Shown: positions 50,024 to 62,700 of the stretch, one piece after another
Position numbering within the stretch: position 1 is the first letter of the stretch
Layout of the letters: each line of letters opens with the position of its first letter
Origin: Acanthaster planci
Taxonomy: Eukaryota > Echinodermata > Asteroidea > Valvatida > Acanthasteridae
Length of the DNA stretch: 64,000 nt
Assembly (NCBI RefSeq): GCF_001949145.1
Contig: NW_019091528.1
Coordinates: 685,001 to 749,000 of the forward strand
Direction of reading: 5' to 3'
Translations under genes and position numbers: made by a program
Notes under the pieces: model-generated
What the model saw: the letters and a program-made list of their open reading frames with translations, nothing else
Databases searched by the model: none
Told to the model about the DNA's origin: nothing

Positions 50024-50177
50024 AACTCCCATTGGATGAACACTCAAGTTGCGCATTAACCACCGGTTCTATGGTTCCATGTAACTCTTTATACATGTGC
50101 AGTGGGCGTGGTTTAAACTGAAGTGGCGTCACACTTACGATCGAACCGGATTGGTTGGAAGTTTGAGTGAGGTCATC
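50024..50177 (+). promoter_or_regulatory. Proximal promoter region of colmedin B with sites shared with gene A
   Basis: AACTCCCATTGG at 50024-50035 is identical to the sequence upstream of gene A. The 28-bp block at 50150-50177 (ATTGGTTGG, then AAGTTT, then GTGAGGTCATC) matches gene A at 25 of 28 positions and ends 110 bp before the start codon. In A the two ATTGG sites are one. In B they are 114 bp apart. Function is inferred from conservation between the duplicates. Confidence 0.6.
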
Positions 50178-50286
50178 AACCCTCACGCACAAAAGTGCGT
50201 TGAGCATTTGTTACACATTCATTGGACATACAGCAAGTACTGTGTAGTGGCACGCAATCATTAGAGAACTTTACTCGTTACTGAAC

Positions 50287-50751
50287 ATGACAACGGACAA
50301 AAGCGATGCGTGTACCCACACGCTCCATTTCAAAATCCTCTACTTTGGATTGATACTATTAACTGCTTTCTCAGTAACCTGTTTTGCGGTCACCTACGTC
50401 TTTATGACGCAGCTGAGAACCGAGTTGGGCCAGAAATGCTCATGTCCGGACGGTGAGACGCTGTTTAACATCACTGTGCGGCCGCGGAAGGGCTCCAAGA
50501 GTCACTCGGCGCGGGGCCCTGCGCATCCTGAGCGGGATGGAGCCCCGGTGGTGGAGCATCAACATCATCGTCATCATCACAACAAAAGCCAAGTACGGGC
50601 CGAGTTGGAGCTGACGGCACCGGTCGAACCAGAGGCAGGTGACCAACGGGGGCAGAACAGGGTGCGAAGATTCACCTTTCAGAACGAGGGTACCAGCACT
50701 ATCTTGGTCTCGTCCATTGAGGCCTGCGCAAGACTACCTATTACCATTTCG
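50287..50751 (+). CDS. Colmedin B exon 1: cytosolic tail, transmembrane helix, furin-site stalk
   Basis: 155 codons from MTTDKSDAC to the GTAAGT donor, phase 0 out. Shares [27 protein letters not shown] and QNRVRR-type stalk with gene A at identical residue positions. Has an N-I-T sequon at 61-63 absent from A. Upstream sequence has no in-frame ATG that fits the alignment. Confidence 0.92.
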
Positions 50752-53700
50752 GTAAGTGAACACGGTTTATTACACCCCCCGCGAAACTGAGTTTGATGCG
50801 GGGGTTAACGGTCAACGTTTCCAATAGAGCCGGAACTTTGTGGCACACTTCAGGACTATTCAATAGCAAAATCACTGACGAAAAGGCCTTTTTAAAAGAC
50901 GTGAAGTCACGTGCATCACTATGCAACCGCACACAAAAATAAATTTACGACTTTATTTCACAACAGTGATACACTCTAAAAAGGATCAGTCAAATCTGAC
51001 TAGAATTCAGTAAAATTTGAGTGGCTCTTCAGGGTCAGCTGGGTGCAACTGCAAATTAGTCAATCTGATTTGATTTTTTCAGTCAGTTCATTGATGTCTC
51101 AAAAGGCATCGAATAGGAATCTTGTCAGAAAGCTTGATTTGCCAACGTCAGCGTAGGTGTTTGACTGAATCCGTAGTCAATTTTGAACAACTAGGAAAAT
51201 CAGGTTGTTTTAAGAGTGTAGGTGAACTGTATTAAGGGGCATCGTAACAACTACAAAATCTAGAAGAAAATTCAAAATTCACATTGCCACCTAAATACCG
51301 TTCAAATTCTTAAAGGGGGGGGGAAAGAAATTAGGAACCGAAATTACGGAAGAAGACGCACATTTTTTTTGTACAATGTAACAGATGTTATACGCATTCG
51401 TTGCATGACGAGTTAGCACACATTGTTTAGTACACCTTGGAAATCTGGAACAGCCGTTCAAGGGAAAAGTTATCCTATGAAAGCAAGACCAAGCCGCGTT
51501 TTCTCTGATTTTATCTGTTCAAATAAATATTCAGAGTTCAACTAAAACAAGCTTAAAGGGCTTTTTTTCTGTTCATGCCAAGATGCAAATTCTAAATGTA
51601 GATTGCGTTATACTGAGAAACAGAAAAAACGAGGGGATCCCTGGCCCTGTGTTCGTTGTGGATAAACCCTGTGCATGCCAAACAATGCATGTAGCCATTC
51701 TTTGTAGCCATTGAAAAATAAAAATAAAAAAGCCAAAAAATGAGGGGGAAAAGGGAAATGAAAAAGCGATGAAATCACCAATTTACTTTAAAAAGCCCTA
51801 AAAACTGACCCCCTCTACTGTTAATTGTTTATTCGTTAACTTCCCTGTCAAGAGTTGTGCCTCGAATCAATTCCCGTTCCCCACTTCCCATGTTTGCAAC
51901 TCACATGTAACTAGAGCTGCTTCAGTGGCGTATCCAGTAGCGGGGGGAACCCCCCTCCCGAATTTTTTTCTTTAGAAATGACACCTTATAGGTGAGTAGA
52001 AAAGAAAGTAATCAGTATATTCATTTTAATATCAAATATTAACACAAAAATCCTAAGAAAACAACACAAGGAAATAAAAGCCAGGATGTCGGGACAGTGG
52101 GTGAGCTGGCTTTTGATATTTTGCTCCCCACAACATCATGTTAAACGAGCCCGAAGCCGCATTCGCTTCTGAATTTGCCCCCTCCCCGACACCAAAGCTG
52201 GATAAGCCGCCGATGAGCTGCTTGCATTCTGTCTTCTTGTGTTATCCCTGGCTACGGTACTACGGGTGTGTATGGCTTCTAATTAGTGTCCTCGACCTAA
52301 AAGATTGACGAACGGGAAGAAACGCCAACAAAGGGCTGGATGGCTTGGTTGGGGGAGCGCCGGTGGACCTATGGTGCTCTGGCGGTCGCAGGTTCAAATC
52401 CCTTTGTTCCTCTTCATAATTACAAGTCAGGTGTTCCTACATCATAAAATACACTTTTAGTGCATAGAATACAGTGTTGTTGTTTTACAAATCTGAATGC
52501 ATACAAAAGAGAAAACAGGGTTTCTTTGCTGTGTTTTTTATTGCAGATGGATACAATAAGAGCCTTCTGTAATGAAACAATAACCAAGTGCCCACCAGGT
52601 AAGAGAGAAACAGTCTCTTGAGATTTCTTAAGTTTTCCATTTATCCATTTTTTTAAATTTTGATTTTAGGACTTCATTGATGTGCCAAAGTGTTTCTTTG
52701 TCAGAACATAACATAATATAATATCTACAAATACCAACGCTAAACCATAAACCGTAGCACTATGTGTGTTAAATCTATCGTCAAGTTGTCTGAAACTCTT
52801 GTAATTTTAAGTTTTCACTGAAAGTGCGAATCTTTACTTAATTTCGTCGAATGACAAGGCAACACTGTGAATAGTCATCCACACAGTTCAGGAACCATAT
52901 CTGGATCACCGATGTGAAGTTAGCGCGCACCTAGGATTGATCAGGGCTGCTAGGGATAGGGCTGATTAGGGTTGGGACTGCTTATGGGCGGGATACTGGG
53001 ATGATATTTCGGAGAGGGATGAATTTTTTTAAAGTTTCGATAGAAGCCGAAGTATAAGTGATTATTTTTCCTCAAAATAAAAATGTCGGTGATAAAAACC
53101 ATTATTTAAGCCTGAAAAAAATGCCCTGGGTTGCCTCTGTGGGAGAGCGTTCTGTGCGCATACATCACGGTGAAATGGCATGTAAAATGTAAATAAGATA
53201 AATGTGAATGGATGTGCACGGTGGCACAGCTTTTTTTTCTTTTGCACTCCATCGTTTCTGCAGCAACCAGAATGCAAGCAAGGGCTTTATTACTATTTTA
53301 GGGGTGCACATCCTGAGTGCTTACCAAATGTGAAAATCTGTTCGTCCGCACTGCTTGAAATAAATCTTCTTCAGCCTGAGTTACCCCACAAGCTCCGGAC
53401 ACGGTAGTGTATTTAGGCGTGCTCAAAGCTATGTGCTGAAGACTCCACTTCAGCAAGACGCATGATCACAGAGCTATAAATATCGCACAAACAAACATCG
53501 CACAAAAGTTGTTGTTGTTTTGTTTTAATGGCGCTTTCAGCAACTCAGGCTATTTGCGCCAATAACTGTACGTTTAGGCTATTCATACACTTTATTAATC
53601 GGCATCACATTACCGAGTTCGTAAGAAGGTCTAGTTTTAGAGGCAGGAAAAAACCGGAGTACCCAGAGAAAACCTGCGAGAGCGAGTATGGACTGGAAAC

Positions 53701-56700
53701 CAAATGCACTTAAGCCTGGGCCAAGCCGGGACTCGAACCCAAGCCTCATTGGTGCAAAGCGAGGAAACGAAACGAAAGCGAGGCTAACCCGCTCCCCCCC
53801 CCCATCGCACAAAAGACAATTCCTCACTTATTTATATGTAAGGAAGACTCATTGGATCACGGTGGACAGTCGCATTCATACTCAGCTCCATTTTGTCCAA
53901 CAAGACAAAGTAAGGGTACTTCAGCTCTTGACCACAGGAAACTCTGATGGTATGTCAGTTCCTCAAGTGTCCTTCCCTATACAGCCCCCCATCAGAGGTA
54001 GGAAAACCCCTCTTTTCGGATCAGTTCCCTCTTCAACCGCCTCTGCGTAGCGTAGACCGAATGAAAAGTCAAACCAAAGAAGGCATGGAGACATTATGAA
54101 CAGCGTGTGCCGTCTTATTTTCAACTTTCAAGAATGGTTTTGATCCTTTTAGCAAGTCCCTAAATTTCCCGACACTGTTGGTCGAAAAAAGAAGGCAAAG
54201 TGATACTCTAAAACTAAACCGGACTTCCAAGTTCAGAATTCGAAAGAACCTGCTCTTTACTTTCCAAAATAATACTAAATTTTGTAAAACCTGTAACAGC
54301 GCCATCTGTTGTTCTTAAAAGTTGGGAAAGTATTATGAGTGCATTCCACTAAATTGGTAGATTTCTGCGAGCGAGCTTATCAATATTTTGTCATCCCGGG
54401 GGTTATTTACAAGGAGAGGTGCCATAATTAGATGGGACAGATCATAGAGATATTGCTACAAGTCACGAATTCGGGACTTGCGGCTTACAACTCGGAGTAT
54501 TCGTTCACAAAACCTCCAAACCTGTGCACAGCTGTGGGCCTATTTTGCACAGCGGCGGGCGGCTATACAGTCGGAGTTGGATGCGCTACTTGTTTGGGGG
54601 GAATTCGGGGAATTTTTCGGCTTACCCTTATAAAATTGAAAAGAAAACTGAAGTCCAGTGAAAAACGTGAGGCCATTCCTTCCTGGAAGTCACCTGAGAG
54701 CACTCTTTCTGTCCTATATTTTGCATATACTGTTTTCAATATTGGCGTGTATTTAGTGTAGTGCAGTCGGAAGGTATTTTTTTTGGGTTCATGGGAGGAA
54801 AAATGTTTTCTACCTCCATTGTTAAGCATTAAAACACCAAGTTTTGTTAACCATAAATGTACCGTTACACAGTGTTGTGGGTAAGGAAGCAGAAGGCTTA
54901 AGAAAAAGGCCTGGAATAGCATTTGAGGTTTGTAAAAGTGTTTTTATTGTTGGAACGTCAAAACTTATTCAGCATGAGGACTGGTTGCATGGCCATCGTG
55001 CTTGCTTGGAGGGGCAAATATTTCAGACTAAGCCAAGGTCAAGGAAAGACATAGAAAAAGCCCAAATTAGGTTCAAACAGTACAATATAAAGAAGAGTCA
55101 CAGGTCTCTGGCGAACTAATGGCGGTAGCCTTTTGATTTAGTACCTCGAAAAATGCCTGCCGTACAACTTCTGACCAGGTCACGAGCCTCTTCCCAACTG
55201 TGACTTCATCTCGGCGAGCAAAAGCCTAGCCAACAACAGTCGGTACGAAGGAAAGAAGACAATGTGTATTGTGCATGACTTCCTATTAGCATTCCCAACA
55301 CTAAAGACTCTGTTCGGCCTATGAGAGTCCCAAGGACTGGACCCCTTTTGTCCCCAGGCTGACAAACTATTCAACACATCCCAGGACTCCGGACAGTAGT
55401 CATAAAGAACTTTGGAGTCTCAGTGACCTCACATCAATACCCTGGATCCTCAAGTTTAACTCAACGCCATCCGCAACTTTTAAGCATTAGGCAGAGCGGT
55501 AATGATACGACAACGCAACTTCGGTGTCATACTTAAAAGCACCAGGAATGCACCCTGTCCTTCAAGCCACGCCTATATTAAAGCATCCTTGCTCTATGAT
55601 TAAAGTGGCATGTGTGTTAAACAGTGGGCAAGATGAAAAAGGAGATGGGCCTGCTAGCAAACCACATCCTGAGCGACGAGAATGTAATGGTTGAAGTCCT
55701 GTCAACCGGACTGTTATTCCCACTTAAGTGGATCCCAAGTCGCGAGGTGACTAGGCTGTGGCACTTTGCACTCTCAGACAGGCCCCACGTCTACCTTTTG
55801 GCATCCACCAAAAATGCCAGACTAGTGGTATTCTGACTCTATTTCCACCCACATATTGAAAACGGACTCGGCACTCGAAATACTCTGAGAAGTATGCTCG
55901 CTTATGTTTTCCCTACACATTTTTCTTTAAAGCATAGGATCTCACGCTGGGGTCCCCTTAGACAAGCTTTGGTGCCCAGGAGGGCCCTAAAGTGTTTCTT
56001 TACATTAATTAAATCACTCAGCGGAGCTACGGAAAAACTGTTTTGGATGATGACTTACTTTCACAGACCCGCTGCGCTTCGCTCGTCGCCCAGCGCCCAA
56101 ACAGGGCGCCGGGAAGCGCTGATGGTTTTTGCACCGTGAATGGCTACTTTATGCATGACCTCACTTCCTGTCAGCGAAACGTTATTTTAAGTTTTGGTTA
56201 GCCAATGGCAATGCTTTGACACAGACCATGTGTCGGCTTACATGATAAAAACATGGCCTTGGTATAATCACGGTAATTTATCTTCTTATTAAGCATCACC
56301 TATCACGTGTCTTTCAACAATATGTTTCAAATGATTGGTTATCAATCTAACTTCTGGATGAACTAAAAGTGTAGTGAGACTATTTTCAGCAATCAGGCAG
56401 AAAAGAAAAAATGTCGAATTGATAACAGCCAAATTGAGAGAGCTCGCGCGCCTCGCAAAAATTTACCCACAATGCTCCGCGCGTCGACGTCAGCTATGCC
56501 CCCCCCCTCGTGACGTATTTCCGTCACTAAAATCTGTGTAAGGCCATCAGCCCTTCCCAGGCCCAGCGCCCTGTCCGAGCGCATGGGCGAACCGCTGCGC
56601 CTCAATGTGCATTGGGAGGTAGCAGCATTTGAAGCAAGATATGGGACGGAGAGAACCCCCCCCACCACCACCACCACCACCACCTTTGTGTTGGTCATTG

Positions 56701-59700
56701 TTTGATCGGAATCTCAGGAATTCTTTACAGACTTCTAGGGGGTGTGTTACATAACAATAGTCTAGAGTGTGTGTAGGGATTTGACATGTAAGGGGGGTAC
56801 CCCTCCGTCCCATATGTTGCCTGTTATAGGTAGCAGACATTAAAGCAGTCATCCCCTTCTGATGGACAGGTTCGACGGAGGACACGAGCACACGGTGTGA
56901 GAGCCCTGTCCAACTTAGAGTTGTGAGAACAATTCTTTAAAAGGCAAAAAGGCCTATTTTGCATGCTACCACAGTTATTGTGCTATACATGTATAACAAT
57001 CCATGTTTAGGCAAGAGTAGCGGGGAGAAATGTTATAAAGATACAATCTTTGCTGATTTTGCCCCTTAGGACCCCAGGGTCCAGCAGGCAAACCAGGCAG
57101 TCAAGGACCAAAAGGTTCACCAGGTAAGCAGGGTGAAGAGGGCCCGATGGGTTACCCGGGAAGACGCGGGGAGGACGGTGAGTACACTTGTCCCAGTGTA
57201 ATGCAGAGTGTGTGGCTGTCCTAAGTCATTGACTATGCTACTCGAGTTAACACTTTTTGTGACTTGATTCGAGTCCAACGGATAAATGGCTAACAAAAGT
57301 CGTAGGGCTTAGCAAATAATGCCACTCCTCAGACAGTTTGGAATGTTGGAAATGAGGTCTAATTTGCTAATGGTGTTTGAATTAGCTTGAAGTTGTGGCC
57401 CCTTTTATAATTATTGCTCGATATACGCCCTACTTTCCAACACGACTATTTTTTGTACATTCTAACTTCTTGGTTTCATATCCACGTACACAGCGTTCAA
57501 GCAATATTTGATTCCATTGAAGGAACTCTGGCTATAAAAACATGTAGGAAGATTAAAGGGATATTTGGAAGACGCAAATGCTTTTTCAGATTCAAACTCA
57601 TGCCAGGTGAAACTCGTTTTGCAAAGTGAAAGGCTGCGTGCTTTATAAATTGAATTAATTACAATTATGTGCCTGTCTGCGGTGTTAAATATTTCTGTCT
57701 CAAACAGCATCAGACGCACTACTAGAACAAGATTTCTTTAAACTTTTTCTTAGCAATCTCACAGGGGCCTGCACATGTACAAAGATGTGTATTTTCCCCA
57801 AAACACTTACTCGTTTTGAATAAACCGCCACATTCTAGTGTTTAATTTGTGTATGTAACCTGATTTTGATTTATGGCAATTGGGCCTATTGTATAGGCCT
57901 TTTCTTTAGTCTTTATTTGCATCTCTTCAAATTTAACGCACATTGATAATGTGCAGGGAGGACTGGGCCACCAGGACAAAAGGGTGACAGCGGTGATAAT
58001 GGAGCCAAAGGTGAAACCGGTGACAGAGGATCCCCTGGACTGTCTGGCCAAAGGGGCGAATCGGGACCACAGGGGCCCCCAGGGGCGAGAGGTGACCGAG
58101 GGGACACTGGACCTATGGGTCCGCCTAGTGAACCGGGACAAAAGGGCGAGGCTGGAGACCCAGGACCTGCAGGCACCCAAGGGGTTAAAGGTTGCAATGG
58201 GGAGAGAGGACTGCCAGGTCCCAATGGTGCACCAGGCCCGAGGGGTGAAGTGGGAGCAGTTGGACCTCAAGGGTCCAAGGGTGATCTGGGGCCAACTGGG
58301 GTAAAAGGTCAACCGGGAGCCGATGGTCAGCGTGGTGAGCCGGGGCAAAAAGGTGAAATAGGTGGCATTGGACGTCAAGGGTCCAGGGGGAATCCAGGCC
58401 CATCTGGAGTAACAGGACCACCAGGAACTAAAGGTCAGCGTGGTGAGTCTGGCCCACCGGGTGTAATGGGAGACGTTGGACCGCAAGGACTGAAGGGGGG
58501 TCGCGGGCCATCTGGAGTTACGGGACCACCAGGTCTGCATGGTGAGCCAGGTCAAAAGGGTGAATCAGGAATTGTTGGACCCCAAGGGCCGAAGGGTAAC
58601 ACGGGTCCACAAGGACAGCATGGCTCGAACGGTATATCGGGGGCAAAAGGTGAAAAAGGTACCATAGGTAATCAAGGACTGCGGGGGCCCAAGGGTCTCA
58701 AAGGGAACACTGGACCAGAGGGCGCTAGAGGTGACAAAGGTGAAAGAGGTACCATAGGTAATAAAGGACTGCGGGGGCCCAAGGGTCTCATAGGGAACAC
58801 TGGACCAGAGGGCGCTAGAGGTGACAAAGGTGAAAGAGGTACTATAGGTAATCAAGGACTGCGGGGGCCCAAGGGTCTCAGAGGGAACACTGGACCAGAG
58901 GGCGCTAGAGGTGACAAAGGTGAAAGAGGTACTATAGGTAATAAAGGACTGCGGGGGCCCAAGGGTCTCAGAGGGAACACTGGACCAGAGGGCGCTAGAG
59001 GTGACAAAGGTGAAAGAGGACAAGAGGGGCCAAGAGGTCTAGAAGGGTCTGCTGGACCAAAAGGTATACCAAACTTGATAAACTTTAATATTTAGATATT
59101 CAAATTTTTAAATATTTACTCTCTATCCTTGACAACTTTCTCTTATGAGTTCTTGTTTCATAGCCTATTTATTTCAGTATAGCTTTGAATAAAAACTGAG
59201 ATTGTAGGTGGACAGAATTAAACATTACCTTGTACATCATGTGTTCTCACATTTTCTTAATGGGTATTCTTGTTCTCAAGGTGAGAGGGGGAACCCAGGA
59301 GAAGAGGGTGATCCCGGACCCATTGGGCAGCCTGGAGTGAAGGGAGAGATGGGACACGGTAAGACTTCATAAACTGAACTTGTTAAGTGGGAAAGAAAAT
59401 ATAACCACTGCCGAGCTTTGTCGACATAGTAGTTAATATGAATGTTCGTTCTACCCCAAAGAATTGATAGTAAAGCACCCAAAAAGTTGAAATAGAAGTC
59501 CTTTCCACCTGTTGTTTTTCTTTATACAGAGTGGTAAGACTCTATGGTTCCGAAACCTAAAATCATTGATAATGTAACGGCAACCCGCAAGGGGCCAACG
59601 GCTAGTGAAGGGGACTAGCTCTTTTACATCTAGTTTAATGGTGAAAAAGCAAACAATAATAAAAATACAAAAAAACCCATGTGCCTCTTGTCATCCTGGT

Positions 59701-62700
59701 AAATGAATATGGAAATACCCATCAGCGCAAAAAAAAATGCCGAAAAATAACCTTCAAATTAGTAAAAATGAAATTGAAAATGAGGCTGAGATGTAAAGTT
59801 GCGATGTGGAGGTTTGTATTAAAATGTTTGCATTGCAGCCACGTACCCTCTCTCCAAATTGCTTGTGACGAAAACGATCGATCGTTGCATCGGGTAAGAT
59901 GAGATGGCCACGCCGGTGGTTTCAGTCGGTACAAGCGTTTGCATACCAAATACGCCATACTACAAAGCAGGTTGGTATATATCATAGGATCGTAGCATGT
60001 ACTACGTTCGGCACACTTGTAAACATAGGATGAAAAGCGCCCCCACTTGCCACACAACAGAGAGCCACAGCTGCGGCGCGTAAGCTAAACTGGTCTTGAT
60101 TACAAGCGTGAAGAACGTAGGCCATGTTACGGTCTTATGATACGAATTAGCATGGCGTATTTGGTGTGCAAGCCCCACGTATAAGTAGCGGTGGGTAGTC
60201 AGATTGGGTGGTACAAGAGCATTGCGAGTTGTTGACGTCTTTAGGTACAGGACCGTGAAATCACTCTCATGTCAGTACGTCGGAGAAAGCACGCCCTCCT
60301 TTTTTGTCCACGTCTTCGAATGCGTGAAATCCAGGGGTAACGTGGCGGTAGTTGATACTGAAGCATCAAACTCTGACAGGTTTCAGTTACCAAAGTTAAT
60401 AAACACAACAGTCACCGAAATCCTGGTTGTTATCGACGAGGCTGTTAGGTTCAGTGATTCATCCAATTTATTCCAGCATTTTGTAAGAAATATGCCATTG
60501 AATAGGATGTTTACCCCCTTATTAGCGCCCCAGTTTTTGTGTTTCCTTCCCACGCTGTGAATCACTGACTCGCCAACAAAATCGCAGACGAACATTGTCA
60601 ACAAGCATCCAAGTGTAAATTTGCATTACAATCATTCCTTTCTTCAAAACACGAAAACTGAGTAACGAATATGAACACAAGCAACTATGTGAAAGAGTAA
60701 GCAATTCAAAGGCAATTTATTACACACTGAACAAAAATAGTATAACACCTCATCAACATATTCTGCATCTAGACTGACCGAGAGTCTGTCACACGACATT
60801 CGCTATTATTAGTTACCTTATCGTGCACGGCCAATTGCCAAAGGAACTAAAAATAGGTTCAATTGAGCAAGGTTCAAACACTTTGTCAAAAGTAGTTTTG
60901 AGAAGTGCTGATAAATTTAAACAAATTTCGCATTCAATTAGACTTAATGTTGATATGTAGTTAAACAAAATTAATGTCGCCCAGAGGAAATAGAATTCTC
61001 CATGGATCAAATCGGGAGACTAGTTTTACCCCATTCAAATCACTCAACATTTGTAAACTGTGTGCCAGCCTCAGTAGAAATAATTGCTCTAATAATGGCA
61101 ATAATATAGGTTAGTAGTTGTACAGAGCTATGGGAAAGAATACCACAATTTATTTGTTCATATCACACTGAAAAAGTATTTAGAGATAATTATTTGACGA
61201 ACATGTTTTGATACTTCCCCAGTCACTATTCACACAAAGGGAGACGGACCCAAGGTGTTAGTTGGGCCACCTGGGGCTAAGGGGGATAAAGGTGATTCAG
61301 GAGAGTCCGGGGACGTGGGCCCACCGGGCCCACTAGGCCCTCCCGGCACGAAAGGCACTCCAGGTATCAAGGGCCTGCCAGGATCCTTTGGACGCCCCGG
61401 CGAGCCTGGGGAGAAGGGAGCCCTCGGCCTTGTGGGACCCAAGGGGGCCACTGGGCACCCTGGGCTCCGTGGTCAATCTGGCATTGATGGGTTACCCGGT
61501 GAGGACGGGGCAAAAGGGGATAAGGGCGACAGAGGGTCAGATGGGTTACTGGGTCCTTCAGGGGCACCAGGTTTACCCGGACCCGATGGAGCTCGAGGAC
61601 CCCCAGGACAAAAAGGAGCCAGAGGAACCCAAGGTGGGTATTATTCGAGGTTTACTTAACATTTGTCCCCATGCAAAACCTTGAACATTAATGATTTAAT
61701 CGCAGGTGTCACTAGAAGGAACGGGGGTATCATCAACACCCATTAGTCAGTTCTGTCGGAAAAATCAGAGTGCCCTTGGCAAGAACGGAGAAAGTCAGGA
61801 AAAGGAAGGGGTCACGCGACTGTCTGACTACCGTTACACTCATGAATTTGCAAATGGCACGTCGGAAAATTTCGCGATGGCAACCATCCCCCATTTAAAC
61901 TGGTCTGGCGACACACATGAATTCAATTCACACTTTGCTATCTTTTGCTAATTCTGATGACAGCTAAACTAGCAAAAGTTTCAACTTCTTTTTTTCCATT
62001 CTTTTACTGTTTGTTGGTAACGCATAGGAAACGAGGGGCAGTCAGGACCAAAGGGTAACCAAGGTGACATTGGAACCAAAGGTGAAAGTGGTAACACTGG
62101 ACCCTCTGGCAATCAAGGACCATCTGGTTTACCGGGAAGACCAGGACTCAAAGGTCAGCGCGGTGAACCAGGACAAAAGGGTGAACTTGGAGGTGTTGGG
62201 CCCAAAGGTGATCCTGGACCACTTGGAGTTAGAGGACCACCGGGGTCTGATGGTCGGCATGGTGAAACGGGAGAAAAGGGTGAACTGGGAGGTGTTGGGC
62301 CCAAAGGTGATATGGGACCACCTGGAGTTACAGGACCACCAGGGTTGGATGGTCAGCGTGGTGAACCAGGAGAAAAAGGTGAAGTGGGGAGGTCAGGAGC
62401 CATGGGTCTCCAGGGTTTGGCTGGCCCATCTGGGTCTGTGGGGCCTCAGGGTCCTTCAGGACCCCAAGGACTCAAGGGCGATCCCGGTGGAACTGGACCT
62501 CAAGGAGAGCCAGGCCGACTTGGGAAGCAAGGACAGAAGGGAGATAAGGGTTGCCTGGGCCCAGAAGGGCTATCCGGCCCACAAGGACAACCGGGCCTGA
62601 TTGGAATGCCAGGGCTGAAAGGTCAAAAAGGCGACTTGGGAGAAAGAGGCCTGCAGGGCCCTCGAGGTTCCAAAGGCATTATGGGGACCAGAGGTAGCAA

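Noticed and set aside
57842-58555. 237-codon minus-strand frame and other antisense frames to 59023
   Set aside because: Shadows of colmedin B exon 4; repetitive composition mirrors the collagen code.
60204-60560. 118-codon plus-strand frame in colmedin B intron 5
   Set aside because: No splice sites or motif; part of an intron with an inserted fold-back element.
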